Translations under genes and position numbers: made by a program | The notes under the pieces: generated by a model | What the model saw: the letters and a program-made list of their open reading frames with translations, nothing else | Database searches by the model: none | What the model was told of the DNA's origin: nothing | Part shown: piece by piece, positions 1-5,555 of the stretch | How the letters are laid out: every line of letters begins with the position of its first letter | How positions within the stretch are numbered: position 1 is the stretch's first letter | DNA from: Bifidobacterium breve | GTDB taxonomy: Bacteria; Bacteroidota; Bacteroidia; Cytophagales; UBA9547 | DNA: 5,957 nucleotides | Assembly: GCA_943325655.2 (NCBI GenBank) | Contig: CALPQG020000180.1 | Location: 1-5,957 of the forward strand | Direction of reading: 5' to 3'

Positions 1-77
1 ACAGGGTACAGGGTACAGGGTACAGGGTACAGGGTACAGGGTACAGGGTACAGGGTACAGGGTACAGGGTACAGGGT
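1..77. repeat. Tandem heptamer array, ACAGGGT x 11
   Basis: Eleven perfect, uninterrupted copies of the 7-bp unit ACAGGGT fill the first 77 bases, and the array may continue upstream of the window. It ends 18 bp beyond the stop codon of the minus-strand hydrolase gene, so it is intergenic on this side. The lack of any mismatch suggests recent expansion or active slippage. The function is unknown; whether it acts on the 3' end of the hydrolase transcript cannot be told from sequence. Confidence 0.97.
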
Positions 78-95
78 TATATTAGAATCTATGCT

Positions 96-875
96 TTAAT
101 TCACAATAGATTCAAAAAAATCTGTCAGTATTTTCCAATATTGGTTTTTGCTGGTATTTTTTTTCTTTGTAGTCAGTGAATCTTGCTCCTCATTTTCTAT
201 CGGTATATACAGGTATTTTTTCTCACTTTGAATTTGCTCATGTAACCTTTCACATGCCTTTGACTCCTTTTTCCCTGCTGTAACAAAAATAGGACAATGT
301 ACACCCTCAGCATAATCAAGAATTGTTTTGTCATTAAAAACAAGGTAATTGTCCGGAGAGAAAGCGACTATTCCGTCTACTTCATTGGGGTAATTTGACG
401 CCAGCACAAACATAAGTGTTGCCGCATAAGAGCTTCCCCAAACCACCGTTTTAAAATTAGGAAATGCTTTCTTAAGATAAAGCAATGCGCTTTCCAAATC
501 AACATAAGTTTCGTCATAAGTTAATGTACGCAGTGAATCCTCCTGTTTCTTGGATTTTATTTTGGACCCTTTAATATTCCTAGCCGAACGTTGATGAATT
601 GCCAAGCAATTAAACCCCATCTTGTTTAGTTGGGTGGCGGTGTTCCTGTATTCTTGTTGGCTATGCCCGGCTTGTTGAAAAATCAGCATAAATGGTTTGG
701 TTTTATCAGCGGTCAAATACAAATGAGCCTTGATATTTACCCCATCTTTGGCTTTAAATTGAATGGTTTTACCTGTAACAGGACCTTCTTTCTTCGCCTT
801 CATGTTCCGATGAATTAACAATGAAACATACACGGCAATACAAGTAACAACGATGATAATTACATATTTTTCCAT
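96..875 (-). CDS. Membrane-anchored alpha/beta hydrolase, catalytic His apparently missing
   Basis: A 259-residue protein of the alpha/beta hydrolase fold. Residues about 3-23 are a single hydrophobic segment (YVIIIVVTCIAVYVSLL) followed by Arg and Lys, which predicts an N-terminal membrane anchor with the enzyme domain outside the cytoplasm. No clear lipobox is seen. The nucleophile elbow is GSSYA with Ser149, a G-x-S-x-A variant of G-x-S-x-G. FQQAGHS (residues 66-72) matches the oxyanion-hole strand-loop. FVTAGKKE (about 197-204) is where relatives have G-x-x-D, so Glu204 may be the acid. The usual late G-x-H-G is not visible: that region reads EEQDSL (229-234), although the closing helix NQYWKILTDFF looks normal. 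It may be inactive, or may use another residue. ATG at 875 is chosen over an in-frame TTG at 884, which would add MFF. The substrate is unknown. Confidence 0.8.
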   Translation of the reverse strand: MEKYVIIIVVTCIAVYVSLLIHRNMKAKKEGPVTGKTIQFKAKDGVNIKAHLYLTADKTKPFMLIFQQAGHSQQEYRNTATQLNKMGFNCLAIHQRSARNIKGSKIKSKKQEDSLRTLTYDETYVDLESALLYLKKAFPNFKTVVWGSSYAATLMFVLASNYPNEVDGIVAFSPDNYLVFNDKTILDYAEGVHCPIFVTAGKKESKACERLHEQIQSEKKYLYIPIENEEQDSLTTKKKNTSKNQYWKILTDFFESIVN

Positions 876-904
876 AAAAAACAACTTAAATAATGGTTAT
901 ACTT

Positions 905-936
905 TAAAACTAACGAGATGAAACATTCTCCTCAAA
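905..936 (-). promoter_or_regulatory. Candidate Bacteroidota promoter for the hydrolase gene
   Basis: Read on the minus strand, TTTG (936-933) is followed after exactly 20 nt by TAGTTTTA (912-905). This matches the -33 TTTG and -7 TAnnTTTG pattern of Bacteroidota sigma factor, with one departure at the last base of the -7 box. It would start transcription near 899, leaving a short leader of about 24 nt before the ATG at 875. Short motifs in AT-rich DNA recur by chance, so this is inference. Confidence 0.4.
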
Positions 937-978
937 ACAATTTATAAATCAATTAAAAAAACAAATCATGTCACCTCA

Positions 979-1839
979 TTAACTTTCAGAGACACTTCCG
1001 TTTCTATCGACTATGGCTAAGAGTTCTTTTACCTCTTTTACTTTTTCTGCTTCACCGATTTTCTCAAACGATACTATCAAATTGCGGAACACCCTCGCTA
1101 TAATATCAATATGGTCACATGGATCAAAATAGATAGGATTTGGAGTTAAGTTAAGATGAGAAATATAATTATCGATATCAGCTTTGCTAAAAATCAACCC
1201 CTTATTAAATGCGTTGATATAAAACTGAGGTTCTTCGTCTGTTTTATAAGTCAAGATGAATAGGTTAGGAAGGTTCACGCCATAAATGGGCAGTTTAAGT
1301 TTTTGAGCAATCAAAAGATACACTACGCACAAGGCAATTGGATTTCCTTTTCTGGACTCCAACACATTGTTAATCATTGAATTAGAGGGAGAATGAAAAT
1401 TCTTGGTATTGGCACTGAATTTCAATTTCCCAAAAACAACATTGTTTAATATTTTAACCGTATCCGCCGAATTTGAATCTTCTTTCATATCGACCCAGGC
1501 TTCGTAAAACAACTGCTCGAACTCCGCTTTGATTTTATTGTAATCCAAATCAGGATATTGGTAAGTCGCCACGAGCCACATGCCTTCTAACAAATCTGTA
1601 CCTCCGTCATCTTTCCAGGAAGTTAAGCGGTTCAACAAACCTCCGTACTGAATACTGTGAATGAGGTTGACAATTCTTTTCTGAACATGAGGATTGAAAT
1701 TCGTTTCCCATTCACGCTCTAGCAAAGGAATCATGCCATCGCCAAGAGAAACAATTTTTTCTTTGACATGAGAAATAATTTCAGCATCGTCGTCGCCGAG
1801 TAATGAAACCAATGCTTTTAAGTTATTGTCGTCTAACAT
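979..1839 (-). CDS. SirB1-family / transglutaminase-like (Transglut_core2) protein with HEAT-like N-terminus
   Basis: A 286-residue, probably cytoplasmic protein with no signal peptide or membrane segment. Residues about 5-65 form two or three amphipathic helices resembling HEAT repeats. Residues about 150-275 match the SirB1/Transglut_core2 family: NNVLESRKGNPIAL (157-170), a helix ending LKLPIYGVNLPNLFIL (181-196), then YINAFNKGLIFSKADI (207-222), equivalent to the family's D-P-F-x-x-G-x-x-L segment. The position of the transglutaminase Cys is occupied by Pro167 in GNP, and the family's common P-G-H-F is P-N-L-F here, so it is likely non-catalytic. The biochemical role of this family is not established. 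The ATG at 1839 is the first start in frame after an AT-rich leader. The gene lies 65 bp downstream of apt on the same strand, so it could share its transcript. Confidence 0.82.
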   Translation of the reverse strand: MLDDNNLKALVSLLGDDDAEIISHVKEKIVSLGDGMIPLLEREWETNFNPHVQKRIVNLIHSIQYGGLLNRLTSWKDDGGTDLLEGMWLVATYQYPDLDYNKIKAEFEQLFYEAWVDMKEDSNSADTVKILNNVVFGKLKFSANTKNFHSPSNSMINNVLESRKGNPIALCVVYLLIAQKLKLPIYGVNLPNLFILTYKTDEEPQFYINAFNKGLIFSKADIDNYISHLNLTPNPIYFDPCDHIDIIARVFRNLIVSFEKIGEAEKVKEVKELLAIVDRNGSVSES

Positions 1840-1843
1840 TTTT

Positions 1844-1871
1844 AGTTGTCAGTTTTCAGTTTAGAGTTATC
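1844..1871. repeat. Degenerate heptamer repeat (AGTTnnn x 4)
   Basis: Four consecutive 7-bp units, AGTTGTC, AGTTTTC, AGTTTAG and AGTTATC, lie just upstream of the SirB1-like start codon. All keep AGTT and vary in the last three bases. The unit length equals that of the perfect ACAGGGT array at 1-77 but the sequence is different. It may be an aged tandem array. Confidence 0.6.
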
Positions 1872-1878
1872 TTTTTTT

Positions 1879-1918
1879 TAGCTGAATTTTACTTTCAGAA
1901 AAATTTAATATTCAGCTA
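1879..1918. repeat. 9-bp inverted repeat spanning the end of apt
   Basis: TAGCTGAAT (1879-1887) and ATTCAGCTA (1910-1918) are perfect reverse complements separated by 22 nt. The right arm lies in the last codons of apt and the stop codon is in the loop. In the minus-strand RNA it would form a 9-bp hairpin at the 3' end of apt, but it is followed by A residues rather than U, so it is not a classic intrinsic terminator. It may stabilise or punctuate the mRNA, or be chance. Confidence 0.4.
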
Positions 1919-2432
1919 CAGCAAATACATGGTCGGTGTACTTTTTCAATGGCTCATCCAAATTTAAGAAAGTTAAATTGATTAAAAAATTGAAAGCCGC
2001 AACCTTTGCTCCAGATTTTAAAATTAAATCGGCTGTAGCCATTGCTGTACCACCTGTAGCCAACAAATCGTCATGAACAAGTACATTCCAGTTTTTTTGT
2101 ATGGCATGTTCCTGCACTTCTATGGTCGCTGAACCATATTCCAGGTCATAACATTGACTGATGGTTTTTCCGGGTAATTTCCCCGCTTTTCTGATGGGAA
2201 TAAATGGAATTTGTAATGCATGCGCCAACAACATTCCAAACAAAAAACCCCTACTTTCAATCCCTGCAATGGCATCAATTTGAATTCCCTTCAATTGGAA
2301 ACGCATATACGTTACAATTTCAGCACAAAGTTCTGGATGCTGCAATAAAGGGGTAATGTCTTTAAAAACAATTCCAGGTTTTGGAAAATCATAACAATCT
2401 GTAACAATTGATTTAAGTGCAGGTGCTTGCAT
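1905..2432 (-). CDS. apt: Adenine phosphoribosyltransferase
   Basis: A 175-residue cytoplasmic enzyme that condenses adenine with PRPP to give AMP and pyrophosphate (purine salvage, EC 2.4.2.7). Recognisable in order are YDFPKPGIVFKDITPLL (14-30), GIESRGF (57-63), RKAGKLPG (81-88) with the flexible-loop segment YDLEYG (95-100), and the PRPP-binding loop VLVHDDLLATGGTA (117-130) with its two Asp and T-G-G-T. The length and domain order are as in other bacterial Apt proteins. The usual G-R after the last beta strand is replaced by N-L (FLNLDEPL), a modest change far from the PRPP loop. The ATG at 2432 leaves a normal N-terminus. The gene lies downstream of the ilvE terminator, and no strong promoter match was seen in the gap. 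A SirB1-like gene follows after 65 bp. Confidence 0.96.
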   Translation of the reverse strand: MQAPALKSIVTDCYDFPKPGIVFKDITPLLQHPELCAEIVTYMRFQLKGIQIDAIAGIESRGFLFGMLLAHALQIPFIPIRKAGKLPGKTISQCYDLEYGSATIEVQEHAIQKNWNVLVHDDLLATGGTAMATADLILKSGAKVAAFNFLINLTFLNLDEPLKKYTDHVFAVAEY

Positions 2433-2475
2433 AATTGGTTTAATATTTACGATTGCTTTCAGGTAAGTTTAAAAT

Positions 2476-2510
2476 AAAAGAGGACCTCAGCTCAGCCGTT
2501 GTCCTCTTTT
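2476..2510 (-). terminator. Hairpin terminator after ilvE
   Basis: On the minus strand AAAAGAGGAC (2510-2501) and GTCCTCTTTT (2485-2476) are perfect reverse complements, giving a 10-bp stem with a 15-nt loop. The descending arm ends in TTTT and continues ATTTTAAA. It begins 26 bp past the ilvE stop codon and 44 bp before the apt start, so it most likely ends the ilvE transcript and separates it from apt. The stem is symmetric and could also act on plus-strand transcripts, but no plus-strand gene lies here. Confidence 0.8.
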
Positions 2511-2535
2511 GTCTTTAATGGTATATTCAAGTGAA

Positions 2536-3603
2536 TTATTTAACTACATAAACCCATTTGTGCTCATCTTCCACTTTGCCAAGTCTGATGTCTAACAAAG
2601 TTTTTTTCATTTTGTTAGAGAATGTTCTTGACTCAATTGGAGGCAATTCATAGTCCACTCCGTCATGACCAATCAAAGCAAAATGCGCCACCACTGCAGC
2701 GGTTCCTGTACCAAAAGCATCCTGTACTTTATTGTTTTTAAGTGCTTCCACGATTTCATCTACCGATATTTTTCGCTCTTCTACTTTATAGCCCCAATCT
2801 TTTGCAAGGGTTAAAATAGAATCACGCGTAATTCCCGACAAAATAGAATCGTGTAAGGCAGGAGTAATCAAAGTATCGTTGATCACAAACATGATGTTCA
2901 TGGTTCCTGATTCTTCGATGTATTTGTGTTCTTTGCTGTCTGTCCAAATCAATTGGTTGTACCCTTTTTCAACCGCCTTTTTGGTTGGATAAAGTGACGC
3001 CGCATAATTTCCTGCCGTTTTCGAAAACCCAATGCCACCTTCCGCTGCTCTTGAAAAATGGTCTTCAAAAACCACTTTTACTGGTGCCGAATAGTATTTA
3101 GAAACAGGAGAGGTCAAGATAATAAACTGGTAGGTCAAAGAAGGCGTAACACCAATTCCAACATCAGTAGCAATCATAAATGGCCTAATATACAAAGAAG
3201 AGTCTGGGTCTTTAGGTACCCATTCACTGTCAATTTTTAGCAATTCAAGCAAGCCGCCCATAAACACTTCTTCTGTCAGCTGTGCCATACAAAGTCTGTG
3301 GGCAGATTTGTTGATACGTTCAAGGTGTTGTTCGGGTCTGAACAATACAATTTCACCATCAACATTACGGTACGCTTTCAAACCTTCAAAAATTAACTGA
3401 CCATAATGAAGACATAATGAAGCTGGACTCAAACTCAGATTTTGAAACGGCACTATTCTCGCATCTTTCCAGACCCCATCTTGAAAATCGCAGACAAACA
3501 TGTGGTCTGCATAAAATTTTCCGAATGGTAAATTGCTAAAATCAATTTTGGATAGATTTGATTGCGCTGTCTTTTCAACCTTTATTTGAAACCCGTCACT
3601 CAT
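2536..3603 (-). CDS. ilvE: Branched-chain amino acid aminotransferase (class IV, PLP-dependent)
   Basis: A 355-residue cytoplasmic enzyme that reversibly transfers amino groups between glutamate and the 2-oxo acids of leucine, isoleucine and valine, the last step of their synthesis. Family landmarks are LHYGQLIFEGLKAYR (65-79), LYIRPFMIA (137-145), GIGFSKTAGNYAASL (190-204) with Lys195 as the expected PLP Schiff-base lysine, IEESGTMNIMFV (229-240), LSGITRDSIL (255-264) and the phosphate-binding GTGTAAVV (298-305). The length and the extended N-terminal segment fit the roughly 350-residue branch (BCAT type II/eukaryote-like) common in Bacteroidota rather than the shorter E. coli IlvE type. The ATG at 3603 has an AT-rich leader without Shine-Dalgarno. 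It is probably a single-gene transcript, with a 374-bp gap upstream and a terminator downstream. Confidence 0.96.
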   Translation of the reverse strand: MSDGFQIKVEKTAQSNLSKIDFSNLPFGKFYADHMFVCDFQDGVWKDARIVPFQNLSLSPASLCLHYGQLIFEGLKAYRNVDGEIVLFRPEQHLERINKSAHRLCMAQLTEEVFMGGLLELLKIDSEWVPKDPDSSLYIRPFMIATDVGIGVTPSLTYQFIILTSPVSKYYSAPVKVVFEDHFSRAAEGGIGFSKTAGNYAASLYPTKKAVEKGYNQLIWTDSKEHKYIEESGTMNIMFVINDTLITPALHDSILSGITRDSILTLAKDWGYKVEERKISVDEIVEALKNNKVQDAFGTGTAAVVAHFALIGHDGVDYELPPIESRTFSNKMKKTLLDIRLGKVEDEHKWVYVVK

Positions 3604-3977
3604 AATATTAATGTTTAATAGTAATAGATGTGGGCAATTTACAAAAAAAAGCTTAATTGGTTGGAATATTAATCGTCAAAATGAGATAATTATTTTCGAA
3701 TAATCTGATTTAGATGAATACAGTTAAAAGATCGAATATGCATAAATTAAATATCTAGGGCGTGCCCCGCCGTGGCGGGTCGGGCTATCGGCAATGCTTT
3801 TTTGCATTGTTTACACACTTTAATTCATTTAGCAACCATGAGTCAACAAAGCATAAAGAGCTCAAACAATCCCTAACGCATAGCCTAAAAACCAACTTCA
3901 TTGTATTAATTCCCAATAAATTCATTTTAGCGCTCCAATAAAAATTAATACCCATCAACCGACTTCAATGATTTCAT
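3604..3977. other. Intergenic region between hxlR end and ilvE start
   Basis: This 374-bp stretch must hold the ilvE promoter, but I found no exact TAnnTTTG in the minus orientation. The only run resembling a -33 element is the T-rich tract ending in TTTG near 3650-3642. The centre carries the composite GC-rich repeat at 3758-3810. A 46-codon minus-strand frame (ATG at 3926, ending in the repeat at about 3786) exists but has no recognisable similarity and looks accidental. Nothing else was seen. Confidence 0.6.
3758..3810. repeat. Composite REP-like palindromic element, copy 1
   Basis: A GC-rich island stands out from AT-rich surroundings. CCCGCC (3766-3771) and GGCGGG (3774-3779) form a perfect palindrome around GT. 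An outer pair GCCC (3764-3767)/GGGC (3782-3785), or GGGC (3758-3761)/GCCC (3764-3767), gives alternative folds. A second hairpin follows at once: GCAATGC (3791-3797), a loop of six T, then GCATTGT (3804-3810), pairing with one G-T wobble. This fits the dispersed extragenic palindromes common in flavobacterial genomes. Its core recurs at 5557-5568 in this window. Mobilisation by a RAYT-type transposase is possible but no such gene is present here. Confidence 0.7.
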
Positions 3978-4334
3978 TCAAGGCGTCATGATTCTTTTGC
4001 GGTGCTCCATTCCCCAGGTCCTTAATTCTGCAATTACATTTTCTAGCGAATAGCCATATTCAGTCATAGAATATTCCACCACTATAGGAATCGCATCAAA
4101 TACCGTTCGTTTAATCAGTTGATTCGCTTCCAAATCCCTCAATTCTTTAGACAACATTTTATCCGTAATGTTGGGGATTTCTTTGGCCATTTGGGAAAAA
4201 CGTTTGTTCCCAAAAGACAATGAAATGATAATGGGCAGTTTCCATTTACCACTTAATATTTCTAAAGCATCTCTTACCGGCAATATCATTTTCTGACATT
4301 CACCATGATTTTTATGTTCAATAGGCTTTTCCAT
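3978..4334 (-). CDS. HxlR-family winged-helix transcriptional regulator
   Basis: A 118-residue DNA-binding protein, probably a dimer. The family pattern is clear: VRDALEILSGKWKLPII (20-36), the helix-turn-helix FSQMAKEIPNITDKMLSKEL (46-65) continuing LRDLEANQLIKR (65-76), the wing and following strand VVEYSMTEYGYSL (85-97), and Trp107 in the dimerisation helix. The single cysteine, Cys13, sits in the N-terminal segment where YodB, HypR and QsrR carry their redox- or electrophile-sensing cysteine. A thiol-sensing role is therefore plausible but not shown. The gene is divergent from the DoxX-like gene across a 117-bp region with inverted repeats, so it most likely controls that gene and itself. 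The ATG at 4334 gives a standard-length N-terminus. Confidence 0.93.
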   Translation of the reverse strand: MEKPIEHKNHGECQKMILPVRDALEILSGKWKLPIIISLSFGNKRFSQMAKEIPNITDKMLSKELRDLEANQLIKRTVFDAIPIVVEYSMTEYGYSLENVIAELRTWGMEHRKRIMTP

Positions 4335-4341
4335 AGTCTCT

Positions 4342-4397
4342 TACTATACAAAAGGATAGTACTTTACTTTGGTATAGTGCTTACTTTTGTAAAGTAA
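4342..4397. promoter_or_regulatory. Candidate HxlR operators between hxlR and doxX
   Basis: Two inverted repeats lie side by side. TACTAT (4342-4347) and ATAGTA (4356-4361) are separated by 8 bp. TTACTTT (4381-4387) and AAAGTAA (4391-4397) are separated by TGT. In addition ACTATACAAAAG (4343-4354) is mirrored with one mismatch by CTTTGGTATAGT (4367-4378). TACT/AGTA and GTATA/TATAC half-sites resemble operators described for YodB- and QsrR-type HxlR regulators. The second palindrome contains the promoter-like TACTTTTG, so a bound repressor would block the doxX promoter. Binding itself is inference. Confidence 0.6.
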
Positions 4398-4412
4398 ATA
4401 TAAGTACGTTTG
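4382..4412 (+). promoter_or_regulatory. Candidate -7 elements for the DoxX-like gene
   Basis: Two exact TAnnTTTG boxes face the DoxX-like gene: TACTTTTG (4382-4389), inside the second palindrome, and TACGTTTG (4405-4412), just after it. For the second, TTTG at 4386-4389 could be the -33 element with a slightly short 15-nt gap. Start sites would fall near 4396 or 4419, giving leaders of roughly 55 or 33 nt. I cannot tell which is used. Confidence 0.5.
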
Positions 4413-4451
4413 TGATGTAAAACAACCTTAAACTTTAAACAAAACAAAATT

Positions 4452-4820
4452 ATGAAAAAAGACAAAATTATATTCTGGACGTCAACAGGAATCATCTCCC
4501 TGATGATGTGTTTTTCGGCGTACATTTATTTTACTTCTCCGGAAGCAGTTGCAGGATTTAAACATTTGGGTTTCCCGGATTATTTCAGGGTTGAATTGGG
4601 CGTTTTCAAACTATTAGGAGCAATAACATTATTGGCACCACTTCCTAACCGAATCAAAGAATGGGCTTATGCAGGATTCGGAATCAATTTCATTTCTGCT
4701 ATAGTGGCACATCTTGGTAGCGGAGACGGATTTGGGCAAACTGCACCAATCTTTGTATTCATCATTATTTTAGGCGTTTCATATATATACCACCATAAAC
4801 TCGATAGCTTGAAACAATAA
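4452..4820 (+). CDS. DoxX-like small integral membrane protein
   Basis: A 122-residue protein of the inner membrane with four predicted helices: about 7-27 (IFWTSTGIISLMMCFSAYIYF), 48-64 (ELGVFKLLGAITLLAPL), 70-88 (EWAYAGFGINFISAIVAHL) and 97-114 (TAPIFVFIIILGVSYIYH). The FRVELGVFKLLGAITLL stretch after a short loop and the small size fit the DoxX/DoxX_2 family. These proteins are often found beside HxlR regulators and sometimes linked to quinone or thiol-stress responses, but the activity of this subgroup is unknown. The ATG at 4452 follows an A-rich leader (AAACAAAACAAAATT) without Shine-Dalgarno, normal for Bacteroidota. It is expressed divergently from hxlR and probably repressed by it. 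No clear terminator follows. Confidence 0.85.
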   Translation: MKKDKIIFWTSTGIISLMMCFSAYIYFTSPEAVAGFKHLGFPDYFRVELGVFKLLGAITLLAPLPNRIKEWAYAGFGINFISAIVAHLGSGDGFGQTAPIFVFIIILGVSYIYHHKLDSLKQ

Positions 4821-4900
4821 TTTAAAATCAGGTTATCATTTAGTTAAATCATTGATTATAAAATACTTATAATTCATTAAACTGAACCATAAAATTATAT

Positions 4901-4940
4901 TTGGCTATAAGTGTATACTATTATATATATTTATAGCCAA
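4901..4940. repeat. 10-bp inverted repeat upstream of the ATPase remnant
   Basis: TTGGCTATAA (4901-4910) and TTATAGCCAA (4931-4940) are perfect reverse complements with a 20-bp AT-rich spacer. With G-U pairs the stem in RNA could reach 17 pairs closed by a 6-nt loop (4918-4923). It ends 10 bp before the ATG at 4951. TATATTTG (4896-4903), an exact TAnnTTTG, overlaps the left arm. It could be an operator, an mRNA leader hairpin or a recombination end. No U-tract follows, so it is not a standard terminator. Confidence 0.7.
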
Positions 4941-4950
4941 TCATAAGAAA

Positions 4951-5191
4951 ATGATAAGAATAGGAAGACAGGAGGAATACAAGGTATTTCAAAATATATA
5001 CATATCTAAAAAATCTGAATTTATAGCATTATACGAAAGAAGAAGGGTTGGGAAACCATCTTTAATAAGGTCATTTTTAAATGAAAGCAACTGTACATTT
5101 CAAATGACAGGCTCAGCAAATGCAACCCTTGCACAGCAATTGCTCAATTTAAATGGTTCTAGATGATTTTCTGTGGTTAGAGGTGATATAA
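4951..5191 (+). pseudogene. Remnant of an archaeal-type AAA+ ATPase gene (N-terminal part)
   Basis: The first frame gives 71 residues matching the start of ATPases of the archaeal-ATPase family (PF01637 type, usually about 400-480 residues): IGRQEEYKVF, then EFIALYERRRVGKPSLIRSF, then FQMTGSANATLAQQLLNL. In intact relatives the Walker A reads GRRRVGKT. Here Gly is Glu29 (GAA, 5035-5037) and Thr is Pro36 (CCA, 5056-5058), each one base from the expected codon, so ATP binding should be lost. The frame stops at 5164-5166. In the next frame 5153-5191 encodes VLDDFLWLEVI, which resembles the family's Walker B (h-h-h-D-E-x-P-W-L). This suggests an internal deletion that fused the two segments out of frame. 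The rest of the gene is absent. The family assignment is fairly sure, and the deletion model is inference. Confidence 0.7.
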
Positions 5192-5346
5192 GGGTGTTGT
5201 AAATTATCTGTGCTTTAATTTGTATGTTTTTTTAATCTTAGCATGATTTTCTTGAATATTATTTTAATAGCGTACTATCTTAATCAGGGTTTGCTGATAA
5301 ACTATTAATGTCATGATTATTCATATTTTATGATTAAGAATAGATT
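5192..5346. other. AT-rich stretch without recognisable content
   Basis: Very AT-rich sequence after the ATPase remnant, with stop codons in all frames checked and no similarity that I recognise to the missing part of the ATPase. Confidence 0.5.
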
Positions 5347-5544
5347 TTAAAGTGCAAACAAATCATGTGCAATCTTTGAATTGTCTTGCTTACGACCTTT
5401 TAAATTATCCCAATATTCTCGGGATTGCTCCATGAAGTGTTTAAAAACAAAATACTGTTTGAGTCACGCTACTGTTGGAAATTTAAACATAAATTGGTGG
5501 CTAGTTTGTTCTTTTTCAGGGTAATGGATAAATTCGTAGCATTT
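5347..5544 (-). pseudogene. Possible decayed minus-strand coding fragment, unrecognised
   Basis: Sixty-six codons in one minus-strand frame are open apart from a single TGA at 5466-5464. Before the TGA the frame reads through HYPEKEQTSHQFMFKFP. After it come LKQYFVFKHF and, from an ATG at 5433, MEQSREYWDNLKGRKQDN and SKIAHDLFAL, ending at TAA (5349-5347). The composition is protein-like (mixed charged, aromatic and polar residues) and unlike translated AT-rich spacer. It could be the C-terminal end of an inactivated gene, or a 28-residue small ORF starting at 5433. I do not recognise a family. Chance openness cannot be excluded. Confidence 0.3.
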
Positions 5545-5555
5545 TTATACAAATG

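Noticed and set aside
1..77. CRISPR-like array
   Set aside because: The units are contiguous 7-mers with no spacers and there are no cas genes; this is a simple tandem repeat.
630..818. Plus-strand 62-codon open frame
   Set aside because: It is antisense to the alpha/beta hydrolase coding sequence, and its peptide shows no family features; treated as a shadow.
876..884. TTG start adding MFF to the hydrolase
   Set aside because: An in-frame ATG three codons later gives a natural N-terminal anchor sequence, and there is no signal favouring TTG.
3058..3240. Plus-strand 60-codon open frame
   Set aside because: It lies wholly antisense inside ilvE, which has strong family motifs across this part.
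3786..3926. Minus-strand 46-codon frame downstream of hxlR
   Set aside because: It runs into the repeat element for its last codons, has a Cys-rich but unfamiliar peptide, and lacks any supporting signal; more likely a chance frame.
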